64,000 bases of DNA from Polychytrium aggregatum (Eukaryota; Chytridiomycota; Chytridiomycetes; Polychytriales): the NCBI RefSeq assembly GCF_025602895.1, contig NW_026516205.1, positions 434,001 to 498,000 of the forward strand, written 5' to 3'. Of the stretch, positions 10,107 to 19,537 are shown piece by piece. A program made the position numbers and the translations under genes. Position 1 is the first letter of the stretch; every line of letters begins with the position of its first letter. Below the pieces are notes generated by a model, which worked only from the letters and a program-made list of their open reading frames with translations, did no database searches and had not been told where the DNA came from.

Positions 10107-12608
10107 TTACATACACTCGGCGTGGGGAGTATCGACAGACGGCGTGCAGGACTCAGTACGATGCAACACAACCGGTGAATGAGTCCACAAATCCATTGGT
10201 CCACGCCACCAAAGGCACACACAGGCCAAACGATAGCCGATTCGATACCGACTACTTTCAAGGAATGCCTTCTTCTTGACCGGATCCATTGTTCCACCGG
10301 GCTTCCAGACCGACTTTTGAACCTGTGTGCGCTTAGAGGGCTGTCGTTTTCCTGGCAAGCTCAGTTTGTAAAAGTCCAGGATGCCGCCCAGACCGGATTC
10401 AGAATCATCTTGAGATGGATCGGTTGCCCCGATTGTTTGGACGTTTCCGACCGATACGGAGGTCCGTTTGCGTCGCATTGCCTCTAAGGCACCTGCTGTA
10501 TCTGTTGCATGGCCATCGGGAGAAAGTGGCCTGCTGTTGGTGACAGCGGGGGGCTCCTCAGGCGTAACCGTCATCTGTCCCTGGGTCGCGACCCTTCTCA
10601 GAGCCGGTCCTGGCAGTCTCGGGCCCCTTTGGGGGGCTGGAGATTTGGGTACCGTTTGCGATGACAGAAGCGAGCGTTCACCCGAGATAGTCGCTGTTAA
10701 CTGAGCTGTGCTGTTTTCAATCTTGTGAGTGGATAGCTTGGGTGCATCTGCCACTACTTCAGCACCAATTTGTCCTGAGATGACTTTGGATGGGGCCCCA
10801 GATGCTCCCAGAGGCAGTTGGAATGCGAAACCCGATGTTGCAGAAAGAGTGGACTTGTCCCCTGGAGCAAACGGTGCTGGTGGATGGGCTCCCGTGCTGA
10901 TTGGGTCCTGTGGACCGGAGCGAATGTGGGCCTCGACCACCTTACTCACTTGCGGATAAACTCCAGGCTGTTGCACAGCCATGGGCGCATCAACCGGTCG
11001 GTGCAATTCGCCAGGTCCGGTTGACGAAGACAACAGCCAGTCTTGTGTCGTTGCACCCCTTGATGGTGGCATGAAGGAAGTACCTACAGCAGGAGTATCA
11101 TCCAAAAAAAATGATTGTGACAGTCTATCGTCGATTCCAAGATGCACCGGATTGGTTGATCCCTGAGCATCTAAGCTGCCTGCGCGGACTGCATTGTCGC
11201 TGCTTATGGAATTAAGGACGCTTGAGTTCCCTGGCGGAAGGTCGGAATGTCTAGCAACCGTGGCATTGTCGATGAATATGGAGCGATTCGCAGACTCGGT
11301 TGCGTCGCTGGGCTTGTGGCTGTCGAGCGAGGATGCGGCCCTGGGAAGGGTTACTTCAAGCGGCTCTCGGAACTGATCCAGACCAGGATCTCCGCTTGAT
11401 GTGCCGAGCCCTCTGCCAAGGTCCGACATGAGGCTCGCAAGGCTTCGCTCTGGACGTGGTCCTCCCGACAGGCAAAGGAGATCGTGATCGAGTCTTTCAC
11501 CAATCGAGACGTTATCGTGCGACAATGCTTGCTGCCGACCGGGTGTGAGCTGTTCTGCATTCAAGGTGCGTGTCGAGTCATGCATAAGTCGATCCGTCTG
11601 TGCCTCTTGAAGCCACTGAGGGTCGAGATGTAACTCTGCTGGACGGCCATGCGCCTGGCAAGCGCTTGTAATTTTTTGTCCAGAAGCGAGAGTTTCGGTA
11701 CTCAATCCGACGGCATCATCCGAGGATGCCACCGGGTTCAACACATTTGTAGCAAGTGTGTCGAAATCGACTCGGCGGATACTGGAATGCTGATCGCGAT
11801 CAAGTTGGTGCCGGGGCCGGTCCTGAATGCGTGCAGGCGTTTGAGACTGCTTGTTCACTGGTTTGTCCAGAGCCGAAGTGGAGGCGCTCAGTGGTTCGAC
11901 TGGGGTTACGTCAAAACCGCCGCCCAACTCGGTGTCAATGTCAACAATGCGATCGAGCGAGTTGCTGCTCTTGGAGGAACTTAGCTGCTCGATTGAGATT
12001 CCAATCTTGGGAAGAAACTTTTCCAGCCCAGACCTGAACCGCCGGCCCTCGGTGCATGATCGCCACTGGGTCTGAACGGGTTTGGTGCACATGACATCGG
12101 TCCGCTGCTCGTTCTTTGCTGAGGAGCGTAAAGTGTTGCGGGATGCGGTGACCGGAGCACGGCCCAACTTGCGTTCAAGCTGAACCAGCTGGGCAAGGGT
12201 GGAATGGACGTCATCCAGAGATTTACGACCGCCAAACTTGGTGAGTTTGTGGGCCTGGTCGGGTTTAAGGTCGGAAGTGATGGCCCGCAAGTGCGAGGCA
12301 GTAAGGATGTGCATCTTTTGTAGTTCGCCGGCGATCCGCGAGCCCCTTTCGGCGTGAAGCCCTCGGCGACTCCCAGAAGGACCGGTTGTCAATTGGAGGG
12401 AGTCATTCAGTCGGCGTTGGCCATCGTGCTCCGAATCGCTCCATTCCGGGCTGACCGGAACCAGATCATAGTCGAGGGTCGTGTGTGGCGTGCGGGTATG
12501 AATGCGGGGACTTGATACGTTGGCTTCAGGGTGGACGAAGGAAGGGGAAGCAGGTATCCTGGAGGAGTGCTGAGGCGGAATCGTCAGAACAAGAACTCGT
12601 TTTTCCAT
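10107..12608 (-). CDS. Hypothetical low-complexity protein, possibly the N-terminal exon of the RhoGAP-like gene
   Basis: An uninterrupted frame of 833 codons begins at ATG 12608. I do not recognise a domain. Composition is Ser, Thr, Pro, Gln and Asp rich, typical of disordered regions. Toward the end it has basic patches (KRKRT-like near 10470; PGKRQPSKRTQVQKS near 10330). The last 40 or so codons look like read-through past a splice donor, because composition shifts to Cys/Trp after SSRYRIG near 10240. The next plausible exon starts near 10023 after an acceptor (CCCAACCTCAG) with ERAMRYAKETRLRNK. I infer, but cannot prove, that this is the first coding exon of the minus-strand gene ending at 6866. 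Its length without a stop makes chance unlikely. Confidence 0.6.
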   Translation of the reverse strand: MEKRVLVLTIPPQHSSRIPASPSFVHPEANVSSPRIHTRTPHTTLDYDLVPVSPEWSDSEHDGQRRLNDSLQLTTGPSGSRRGLHAERGSRIAGELQKMHILTASHLRAITSDLKPDQAHKLTKFGGRKSLDDVHSTLAQLVQLERKLGRAPVTASRNTLRSSAKNEQRTDVMCTKPVQTQWRSCTEGRRFRSGLEKFLPKIGISIEQLSSSKSSNSLDRIVDIDTELGGGFDVTPVEPLSASTSALDKPVNKQSQTPARIQDRPRHQLDRDQHSSIRRVDFDTLATNVLNPVASSDDAVGLSTETLASGQKITSACQAHGRPAELHLDPQWLQEAQTDRLMHDSTRTLNAEQLTPGRQQALSHDNVSIGERLDHDLLCLSGGPRPERSLASLMSDLGRGLGTSSGDPGLDQFREPLEVTLPRAASSLDSHKPSDATESANRSIFIDNATVARHSDLPPGNSSVLNSISSDNAVRAGSLDAQGSTNPVHLGIDDRLSQSFFLDDTPAVGTSFMPPSRGATTQDWLLSSSTGPGELHRPVDAPMAVQQPGVYPQVSKVVEAHIRSGPQDPISTGAHPPAPFAPGDKSTLSATSGFAFQLPLGASGAPSKVISGQIGAEVVADAPKLSTHKIENSTAQLTATISGERSLLSSQTVPKSPAPQRGPRLPGPALRRVATQGQMTVTPEEPPAVTNSRPLSPDGHATDTAGALEAMRRKRTSVSVGNVQTIGATDPSQDDSESGLGGILDFYKLSLPGKRQPSKRTQVQKSVWKPGGTMDPVKKKAFLESSRYRIGYRLACVCLWWRGPMDLWTHSPVVLHRTESCTPSVDTPHAECM

Positions 12609-13490
12609 GTGTCGCCAATGTCTACGGCCCCTGCGATGCTATCGATGTTGGGAATGCCTTGCGGTGCTGTCAATGTTGGAGTGCAGTGTGTGAGAAGGCG
12701 AGTCGGCTCGACAAGACTTTCGACCGCAGTACGGAGGGTTGGGCTTGGCTGGTGGTGGTGTCTCGGATAGGACCTTTGGCTGGAGGAGAAAGCCTTTGGA
12801 GCTTTGATTGCTTCCACGATGGTGCCGGCCGAGCCGCAACATATATGTTACGAGACCGAGCTCGGGGTGCGACAGCCCGCGCATGATTGACGACAATGCC
12901 ATTGAGGGTTGCGGCGGTCCGACTGGAACAACGAAATTATGAGACGAAGAGCGCTCATGTATTTCCATGGACTCTCTGCCGCCCCAATATATGGCGAGCT
13001 TATTTTGAAACGAGACACCTTCCCACACGGATGACTTGGATGGGCTGTGTGATTCAGACGGCTTTGGCTGGCACCTGATACCCCATCTACACTGGGACAC
13101 CTGCCCACAACCCATTTGTCGGCGTAGTATGCGATGGCATGCGTCTAACTATGCCATGAGAAATAGAACAGATCACTTTGGCAGCCTCCGAGTGAAGACC
13201 ACCGGTCGCAGTGCAGCGATGCGGAAATCGAGGGTGCTGTGTTTGGCCATGATTGCAATGAGTGGGTGAGTGTATTCAGGTCACAGAAAAAGCACTGTCA
13301 TGGCTCAACGGGGTGTCCCATTTCATTGTGGAATCGCTGTAAGGCAACGACCGCCCTGGTTGCCGGCACCAGGCGCAGCCACAAACAACCGCCCGCAGCC
13401 GTTGAGGTGAGCAGACAGCACACCTCCACCCCGACCACGGGCTCTGCCTTAATCGTATCTCGCCGACACCACCTAATCGCACCTACAGCC
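12609..13490. other. Intergenic: divergent promoter region
   Basis: This 880-bp gap lies between the minus-strand start at 12608 and the ISCA2 start at 13491. I see no conserved coding motif on either strand. It should contain both promoters. Confidence 0.5.
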
Positions 13491-14339
13491 ATGTTTGGAA
13501 GAGTGGGATGCGGCATGATGAGCGCCGCTGTGACCCGAGCTTCGAGGGCAGCCGCCGCCTCACCAAAGGTCAGCGGCTGCCTCTTGTCCGCACCGGCCTC
13601 CAAAGCTTCGTTTGCAACTGCCCCAGCGCCCAGTTGGCAGCTCAACGTCACCGAGAAGGCTGCTTCGGTATGAACTGGTCGGACTAGATTCTGTGTCGAT
13701 TCGGGGGGGGGGCTCTCCTATCTTATTCGGTCGCTATCGATCTGCCGACCATCAACGTAGTTGCATTTGATAATCTCTCTTGCCATCGACTTGATTGCTA
13801 ACCGTTTTGTGCCCGCAACCCTCGACATGCAACGTGGCCAACGACCACCCCCCATTTTCCCACATCCACCCCACAGCAAATCAACGCCATCAACCAGAAG
13901 GAGGCTAAGAGTCTGGCGCTCCGGGTCGCCGTCGACCCCGGCGGCTGTCACGGCTACCAGTACAAGATGGAGCTGACGGACCAGTTCGAGGAGAGCGATC
14001 GGTGAGGAACCGTTGTAGCTTGACACTCCCGAATCACTTGACCGAGTCAACACGATTGTGCTGGACTGACCTGAGGGGGAGGTTGGGTTCGCTTGGACAG
14101 CCCAAATGAAGAAATAGGGCTTGCGAGTATCATTTGATCTGACTATCCGACCGCCTTCCGCCAGTTTCTTCGAGAAAATCGGAGCCAAGGTCGTCGTTGA
14201 TCCGGTCTCGCTCGAGCTGATCGATGGCTCTACTCTAGACTATGTCGAGGAGCTGATCGGATCGAGCTTCCAGCTTGTCGACAATCCCAAGGCCGAGACG
14301 GCCTGTGGATGCAAGACCTCGTTCAGCATCAAAATCTAG
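13491..14339 (+). CDS. Mitochondrial iron-sulfur assembly protein, A-type carrier (ISCA2/Isa2), three exons
   Basis: A-type carriers act late in mitochondrial Fe-S assembly, helping to make [4Fe-4S] clusters for aconitase, lipoate synthase and similar clients. Exons are 13491-13667, 13877-14001 and 14165-14339: 477 nt, 158 residues, with frame kept at both GT-AG introns. The first ~45 residues are rich in Ala, Arg and Ser without acidic residues, a typical matrix-targeting presequence. The three conserved cysteines are present: one in DPGGCHGYQYKM (exon 2) and two in the C-terminal TACGCKTSF motif (exon 3). FFEKIGAKVVVDPVSLELIDGSTLDYVEEL matches the family core. The GGCHGYQY form and overall sequence fit ISCA2 better than ISCA1, though the subtype is less certain than the family. 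Confidence 0.9.
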
Positions 14340-14669
14340 CCACGCAACCGACATCCAATTTTTCGCTGGCGCACCCTTCCGCAATGTTCATGCCACACTC
14401 GCCGTCCCTTGTCCATAGCACCACTCAATACATGGCCACCCTTGCAGCTACGACCAAAGCCGACTATCCAAGCGCAGAAGGTCGCACCCAGGGGAGCATG
14501 ATCGGGCCTGTTGGGTCTGGTTGGCTGGGGTGGGTGCCGCCAGCGGCGGAGGGGGTTTGCTGGTGGGGAGCGGCGGTTTGCACAGACCCACCAGCAAGCA
14601 ACATTTTGGGGATTGGCTTGTTGCTGCTGCCGCCGGTGCATCTTGTCGGCGATCCACACCCTCGTCGCC
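14340..14669. other. Intergenic spacer between ISCA2 and GALT
   Basis: A 330-bp spacer between two plus-strand genes. I see no coding motif. It should hold the ISCA2 3' UTR and the GALT promoter. Confidence 0.5.
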
Positions 14670-16574
14670 ATGGCATCATCTTTCTTTGAGAACAACCCAC
14701 ATCGTCGATGGAACCCCCTGACGGATTCTTGGGTGCTCTGCTCGCCGCACCGTGCCAAGCGACCCTGGCTTGGTGAGGCCCGCAATCGTGGTATCATCGG
14801 CGCTTCTTGGTGGTCGATGCTATTTGGTTGTCTTGGCCGCTGAAGGTCAATCGGAACCTCTCTCCTCGCTCACAGGCCAGCAAGAGTCTCCTCAAAAGTC
14901 GATCAGCACGAGCTACGTTTCGGACTGCTATCTGTGGTATACTCCCTTGTCGCTCCATTGTCCTATCAAGCGATCCATCGACTGATGCTCGCTGTTTCGT
15001 GGCTGCAGCAGGCCAATTATTGACTGCTGTGGTTGGTCTATTGCCTAAACTTGGACGCACCATGGATGGCCTCGGTTGAATGTGCTTCGTTGGTGCGCTT
15101 TGCGACCCAAATGTCTGGTCGCTCAACCAGCCCTCGCAACACCCGCTCCAACGGCGAATCCAAGAACCCCGCCTACGAGGCTACGTTTGTGTTTGATAAC
15201 GATTTTGCTGCTGTGAGCGAGTCGTATGTCTCTGCAGATGCTGTCTTTGCCCCCGGCCAGAGTCGAGGTATGGTAATATCCTCCCGCTACTGGAGGTTGC
15301 AGTCTAGGACTTGTCCATCCATGCAGTCCTACCAACAACAAAGACGAACGCAACATGTGCCATCTTATTGAGCAATCATTATTCATTGAACCAAACAGAG
15401 GGCGATTCAGTCGAGCCTGCCCCTGATCACTCTCTCGTTCTCGCCGAGCGCTTGCTGCGAGCCAAACCGGTCCGGGGCAAGTGTAGGGTAGTCTGCTTCT
15501 CGCCCCAACACAACCTCACCCTCGCTGAGATGGACCAGTCTGCAGTCGAGAACATCATCCGGGCCTGGATTTTGGAATATGAAACTCTGGGCCATTTCGA
15601 TTACATCAACTATGTCCAGATATTCGAGAACAAAGGTGCCATCATGGGCTGCTCGAATCCTCATCCGCATGGCCAGGTAGTTTGGTGTCCTTGGGACTGG
15701 CAGAGAGGAAGTTGGGTGCAATGACAATGACCGTTCCAATGGCGATACCGGGTGGCTGCTCAGTCTCTCATCCCGGGGTTGACATCAGCCCAGGGGCTCA
15801 CCAATGTGCCTCAATTACCTCAGATCTGGGCGACCGAATCTATCCCTGAGGAGCCCTCGAAAGAGCTCCGGTCTCTGGCCCAATACCGTAGCCAGCACGG
15901 TTCCTGCCTTCTCTGCGACTACGTTGGTCTCGAGCAAACTGACGGCGCCCGAACGGTGGCCGAGAACGATTCATTTATTTGTGTCGTGCCTTACTGGGCC
16001 GTCTGGCCGTTCGAAATCTTGGTGATGGCCAAGACCCATCTTGTCTCGATCGTCCAGCTGAGCGACAAGCAGCAAACCGATATGGCCGACATTTTACGTC
16101 GGATGGCCTGTCGTTACGATAACTTGTTCCAGTGCTCGTTCCCATACTCTATGGGCATCCACCAAGCACCCACCGACGGCAAAGACCATTCAGACGACTG
16201 CCATCTGCACATCCACTTTTATCCCCCGCTGCTGAGAAACGCCAATATTAAGAAGTTCCTTGTCGGGTATGAGTTCACCGCGATCTGAATTGCTGTCATG
16301 GCGACCTGCGATATTCATGAATTAGATGAGCACCATGACGTAGCTCGGTCGAATGCTCTGGAATGAGCGGTCTAAAGCCTTTGGTCGAGTCTGAGGCTTC
16401 CGACTGAGCACGCTCACCTGTCCTCAATCTTTGTCCTCTAGCTATGAGATGCTGGCCGAGCCCCAACGGGACCTCACTTCTGAGCAGGCCTGCCAGCGAC
16501 TCAAGGCTTGTTCTGAAGTTCACTTCTCTCGGGCTGAGAAAGAGTTGAGGGATCAAGCGCCCTTGCCTTCATGA
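14670..16574 (+). CDS. Galactose-1-phosphate uridylyltransferase (Leloir pathway), six exons
   Basis: GALT exchanges UMP between UDP-glucose and galactose-1-phosphate in the cytosol. Exons by splice signals are 14670-14772, 14875-14935, 15131-15267, 15399-15676, 15824-16266 and 16442-16574. They total 1155 nt, giving 384 residues, near the family's usual 350-380. Signature elements in order: HRRWNPLTDSWVLCSPHRAKRPWLG; a CYLCPRNTRSNGESKNPAY zinc/substrate region; the active-site GCSNPHPHGQ (covalent His in HPH, just before the exon 4 donor); LLCDYVGLE; FPYSMGIHQAP; HLHIHFYPPLL; and a final GYEMLAEPQRDLT exon. The His-rich metal-binding and nucleotidyl-transfer residues that I can place are all present, so it looks functional. 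No other gal gene is visible nearby. Confidence 0.93.
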
Positions 16575-17157
16575 GATGCACGTTTACCGTTGTTCTGAGA
16601 ACGATCGTGGCAACACATATGCGACACAAGAGTGCCATACAGGCAATCTGTTGACAACAAGAATGAACTGAACTGAACACAAACACATGGAGGACCACCA
16701 AAGCAGAGAGTACAACAAAGGAGGTTGGATAACCCGACGACAGCGGTCACTTCGCCCAGCTATCGGACGAGCTCGACATTTCAGAAGGTGCTTTAGGAGG
16801 AATAAGGGAGATGGTTAATGTGAGGAACGACTTGGAGTCCGAGAAGCCATCAATGAAAAATGATATCGATCAAGAGCGCGATTTATTGAGACAGGGGGAA
16901 ACGGTTCCGACTCTCTTGAGATGGAATAAAAGAAAAGTGAATTGATGTGCAAGGTTAAGAAAACAGACATCCATCCCCATGCCATCCAAGGGGCTGGTGC
17001 ACAGATATAAGGCTTTGAAGGCTCGATAAATTTATACGGAAGGGGATGCATGGCCTAAACATCCAAAATGCTTTGAATACGGGGGGACAAGAAAAAAAGA
17101 TCACACCTCATCGACGAACGAGAATTGCCTCAATAAATAATTAGACGCAGGGGAGGA
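16575..17157. other. Intergenic, no feature seen
   Basis: AT-richer sequence follows the GALT stop, up to the right inverted-repeat copy. I see no conserved coding motif on either strand. Confidence 0.5.
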
Positions 17158-17667
17158 TGAGTTCATTGGCTCTGCAACTGAGAACGATGCACAGGGTATC
17201 GGTCGACGATCTGAGCTTTGGTGCTTTAGGTGGCGGCGGTGCATATGCGCAAACACGAAGCAAACCTGAGGTTTCATGGCTTGGATATCTGTCGGCTTGT
17301 TTCTAATTTCCAAAAGGTCATTGTGGGCAATGAATGCGTGAAATTTCATTTGGGAAGAGAGTCTGGCCTCCCCTCGCTCTTGACGGCATTCTGAGGAGAG
17401 TAGGGCACATCTTCGCTAGGGACAGGGACACAACGTCGTTGGATCATGTTGTACTCGGCCAAGAGCGACCATGTGGTCAAACCCATTCCTGGGTGTCCGA
17501 CCCATGGAGGTGTGGATTGATTCCCGAGACGCAGAGGGGTTGGACACATTGGCCGCATGAGGATGGCGGTGTCGAGCCAGCAACAACCAGCGATGCGCAT
17601 ATCACCGCCATGGATACAAGGCGAGGCCCTGGTCATTCCTCCGTGGGATTATAGCTGCCAATGCTTG
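17158..17667 (-). repeat. 510-bp inverted repeat, right copy
   Basis: Exact reverse complement of 516-1025 as far as I compared, with no indel. It therefore frames the 16-kb gene block. The flanks (GAGGA before, ACCGA after) show no target duplication. See the left copy for possible origin. Confidence 0.9.
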
Positions 17668-18166
17668 ACCGACGTGGGTTGTGGGGTCCCGAGGGAACAT
17701 AGAGGGTGCAAGCACGGAGGGAACCAGCAAGACGCTGTAGCTACAAGCAACCCGACTCGGGAGAGGAAGGCATATCTGATATGGGGAAGAAACGAACAGG
17801 ACAATAAGCCAAATCGCAGTACAGACGAGTAGGGTAGACAATACTCAGAGGTGGGCCTTGGAGAAATAGAACTGAAAAAAACCAGGTACAGAGTGAAAAT
17901 CATGATAAGATGAGACAAGGGAATCACTGACAAAACATCCAGCAAGGACTGAGGAGATTCAACAATACTCCAGACATAAGATCAAATTCTATCCGAATTC
18001 GGAAATTGGAGGAATCGATCAATGGAAAATTGGGAAAAGACTTCGGGTCAGAACGAGAAATGGATGAGAAAAGGAAAGATAGACTCACTGAGCATAAATA
18101 ATGAAAGGAAAGCAGAGGAACAAAGACATCGAAGGACGAAAAACGATGGAAGAAAAAATTTAGGAT
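17668..18166. other. Intergenic, no feature seen
   Basis: Purine-rich, AT-rich sequence lies downstream of the tRNA cluster (in tRNA sense) and up to the repeat. I see no conserved coding motif. Confidence 0.5.
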
Positions 18167-18171
18167 AAAAA
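18167..18171 (-). terminator. Pol III terminator of the tRNA cluster
   Basis: A run of five T on the minus strand starts two bases after the tRNA-Asn discriminator. No comparable T run lies in the 4-bp and 8-bp gaps between the three tRNAs, which fits one terminator for a shared transcript. Confidence 0.65.
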
Positions 18172-18172
18172 G

Positions 18173-18246
18173 CGCTCCTAGGTGGGCTCGAACCACCAAC
18201 CTTCCGGTTAACAGCCGAACGCGCTAGCCAATTGCGCCATAGGAGC
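18173..18246 (-). tRNA. tRNA-Asn (GTT)
   Basis: A 74-nt cloverleaf with acceptor stem GCTCCTA/TAGGAGC, anticodon loop CTGTTAACC with anticodon GTT, and T-arm GGTGGTTCGAGCCCACC. No intron. It is the last of three tandem tRNAs and is followed directly by T5. Confidence 0.96.
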
Positions 18247-18250
18247 CAAT

Positions 18251-18323
18251 CGCCCAACGTGGGGGTCGAACCCACAACCTTGAGATTAAGAGTCTCACGC
18301 TCTACCGATTGAGCTAGCCGGGC
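18251..18323 (-). tRNA. tRNA-Lys (CTT)
   Basis: A 73-nt cloverleaf with acceptor GCCCGGC paired to GTTGGGC (two G-U pairs), D-arm AGCTCAATCGGTAGAGC, anticodon loop ACTCTTAAT with CTT, and T-arm around GTTCGACCC. It lies 4 bp from tRNA-Asn and 8 bp from tRNA-Ala. Confidence 0.96.
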
Positions 18324-18331
18324 AGTGAAAG

Positions 18332-18404
18332 TGGAGAATCGGGGTATCGATCCCCGTGCCTCTCGCATGCTAAGCGAGCGCTCTACCATCTGAGCTAATT
18401 CCCC
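18332..18404 (-). tRNA. tRNA-Ala (AGC)
   Basis: A 73-nt cloverleaf starting GGGGAATTAGCTCAG, with anticodon loop CTTAGCATG (AGC, read as IGC) and T-arm CGGGGATCGATACCCCG, the form common in eukaryotic tRNA-Ala. The G-U pair characteristic of alanine identity is expected at 3:70 and is present as G3-U70. Its 5' end abuts the LINE: the element's target duplication covers the first 14 nt of this gene plus one upstream base. Confidence 0.97.
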
Positions 18405-18405
18405 C
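18391..18405 (+). repeat. LINE target-site duplication, left copy (inside tRNA-Ala)
   Basis: Fifteen bases, 14 of them the first nucleotides of tRNA-Ala. They match 29545-29559 except A/G at the seventh base. Confidence 0.85.
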
Positions 18406-18502
18406 AGGTTTGCCCCGATCTCGTTATCGAGTGTTCCGCGGACGCACCTTTTGAATTACTGCCCTCCCATTGCCTACCAACAAAACCAACCCGGTACCAA
18501 CC

Positions 18503-19029
18503 ATGCCCCCCGACGACTCGCCTGCCCCCGAAATGGCCGTAGACGTCCATGACAGTGTCCCTGGACCCTCCAGAGCACCCCCTGAGGCCCAAACTCAGCC
18601 CGAAACAATCGATCTCACGGACCAGCCCACGCCCAAGAAACGCAGAGGCGATGGCCAAGAAGTCTCCCAGCCCATAGTCCCCAGTGGCCAGAAGCCGATC
18701 GAAACAACGATCGAGGAGCTCTACGGAGACTCCGAAATGTACCCCAACCCTCCCGATGTCGAGGCCGAGAAGAACTGGGCCATCGAAATTGCAGCCAAGG
18801 AAGAAAGGGGCGAAGCCTGTGAGGCCGACTACATGTCACTCACCTTTGACGAGATCACTTACCGTCGATTCCGCTTGGTCTTTGCACTCCGAGGCCACAG
18901 GGTCCGCTGCTCACGCTGTGCAGACAGGAAGCAGGCCTCATGGCACCTCGACCAAGACGACCACGACATCGTGTGCAAGAACAACATGATGAGCCCTGAC
19001 AACCCGGCCAAGATTAAGGAGTGCGGCCA
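18503..19029 (+). CDS. LINE ORF1, 5' part (interrupted by gypsy element A)
   Basis: The first ATG in the open frame is 18503. The N-terminus is Pro/Asp/Glu rich with a basic patch (PKKRRGDGQ), a possible nuclear signal. It is followed by a CSRC...H...C segment near 18910-18985 that could bind zinc. ORF1 proteins of LINEs coat the RNA and chaperone nucleic acid. The frame is cut at 19029 by the LTR. Removing the insertion and one GGCCA copy rejoins the frame exactly at 24782, so the insertion is the only visible lesion. Confidence 0.8.
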
Positions 19030-19330
19030 TGTGACACGATTGAGGATAATCGAGGTATAGCCGTGAGCGAGAGCTTTCTTACGATACCGATTTCATCCAG
19101 AACGGATGAGAACTGACTGCTGTAGCACCGTGGGAAAGATTGTAGTGTATCGAGGGAGTAGTCCTGGGTTACTGTGTGTGTGTGTGTAGCTGGGGAACGG
19201 ATAAGGAAATGGTGCGCGCTCCTGTATGACTCTGGGCGCGTCAACGCGTCAGGCTGCTGGACATATAAGGCCGCCCCCTCGCCCTGCTCTGCTGGAGATC
19301 ATCTGGAAAAATATAGTGGCCTTGGCTACA
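19030..19330 (+). repeat. Family A 5' LTR
   Basis: 301 bp, TGTGACACG...GGCTACA, with a (GT)n run near 19170 and ACATATAAGG, a likely TATA element, near 19260. Copy at 24476-24776. Confidence 0.95.
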
Positions 19331-19342
19331 TGGTAGCATCGG
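19331..19342 (+). other. Primer binding site, family A
   Basis: TGGTAGCATCGG directly follows the LTR. It is complementary to a tRNA ending CCGATGCTACCA. The implied acceptor AGC...GCU-A with A1:U72 suggests initiator tRNA-Met. Families B and D have the identical 12 bases. Confidence 0.75.
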
Positions 19343-19537
19343 CAACGACGGTTCTCCTCTCGCGTCCAGTTTTCCCAACGTTCCGATCTCTCCTCCTGTC
19401 TGTCTGCCCGAGGCCCCCGCCGTCTGCCCAACGCTCCGATCTCTCCTGTGAGGCTCTGCCGTGAGCCTGTCTGTCTGCCCAAGGCCCCCGCCGTCTGCCC
19501 GACGCCCGAACTTGCTGGGGAGGCCCTGCCAGTACCC

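Noticed and set aside
18391-18507. A ~117-bp target-site duplication flanking the LINE
   Set aside because: The matching sequence includes the LINE's own 5' UTR and ORF1 ATG. A 15-bp duplication plus a second LINE 5' end explains it better.
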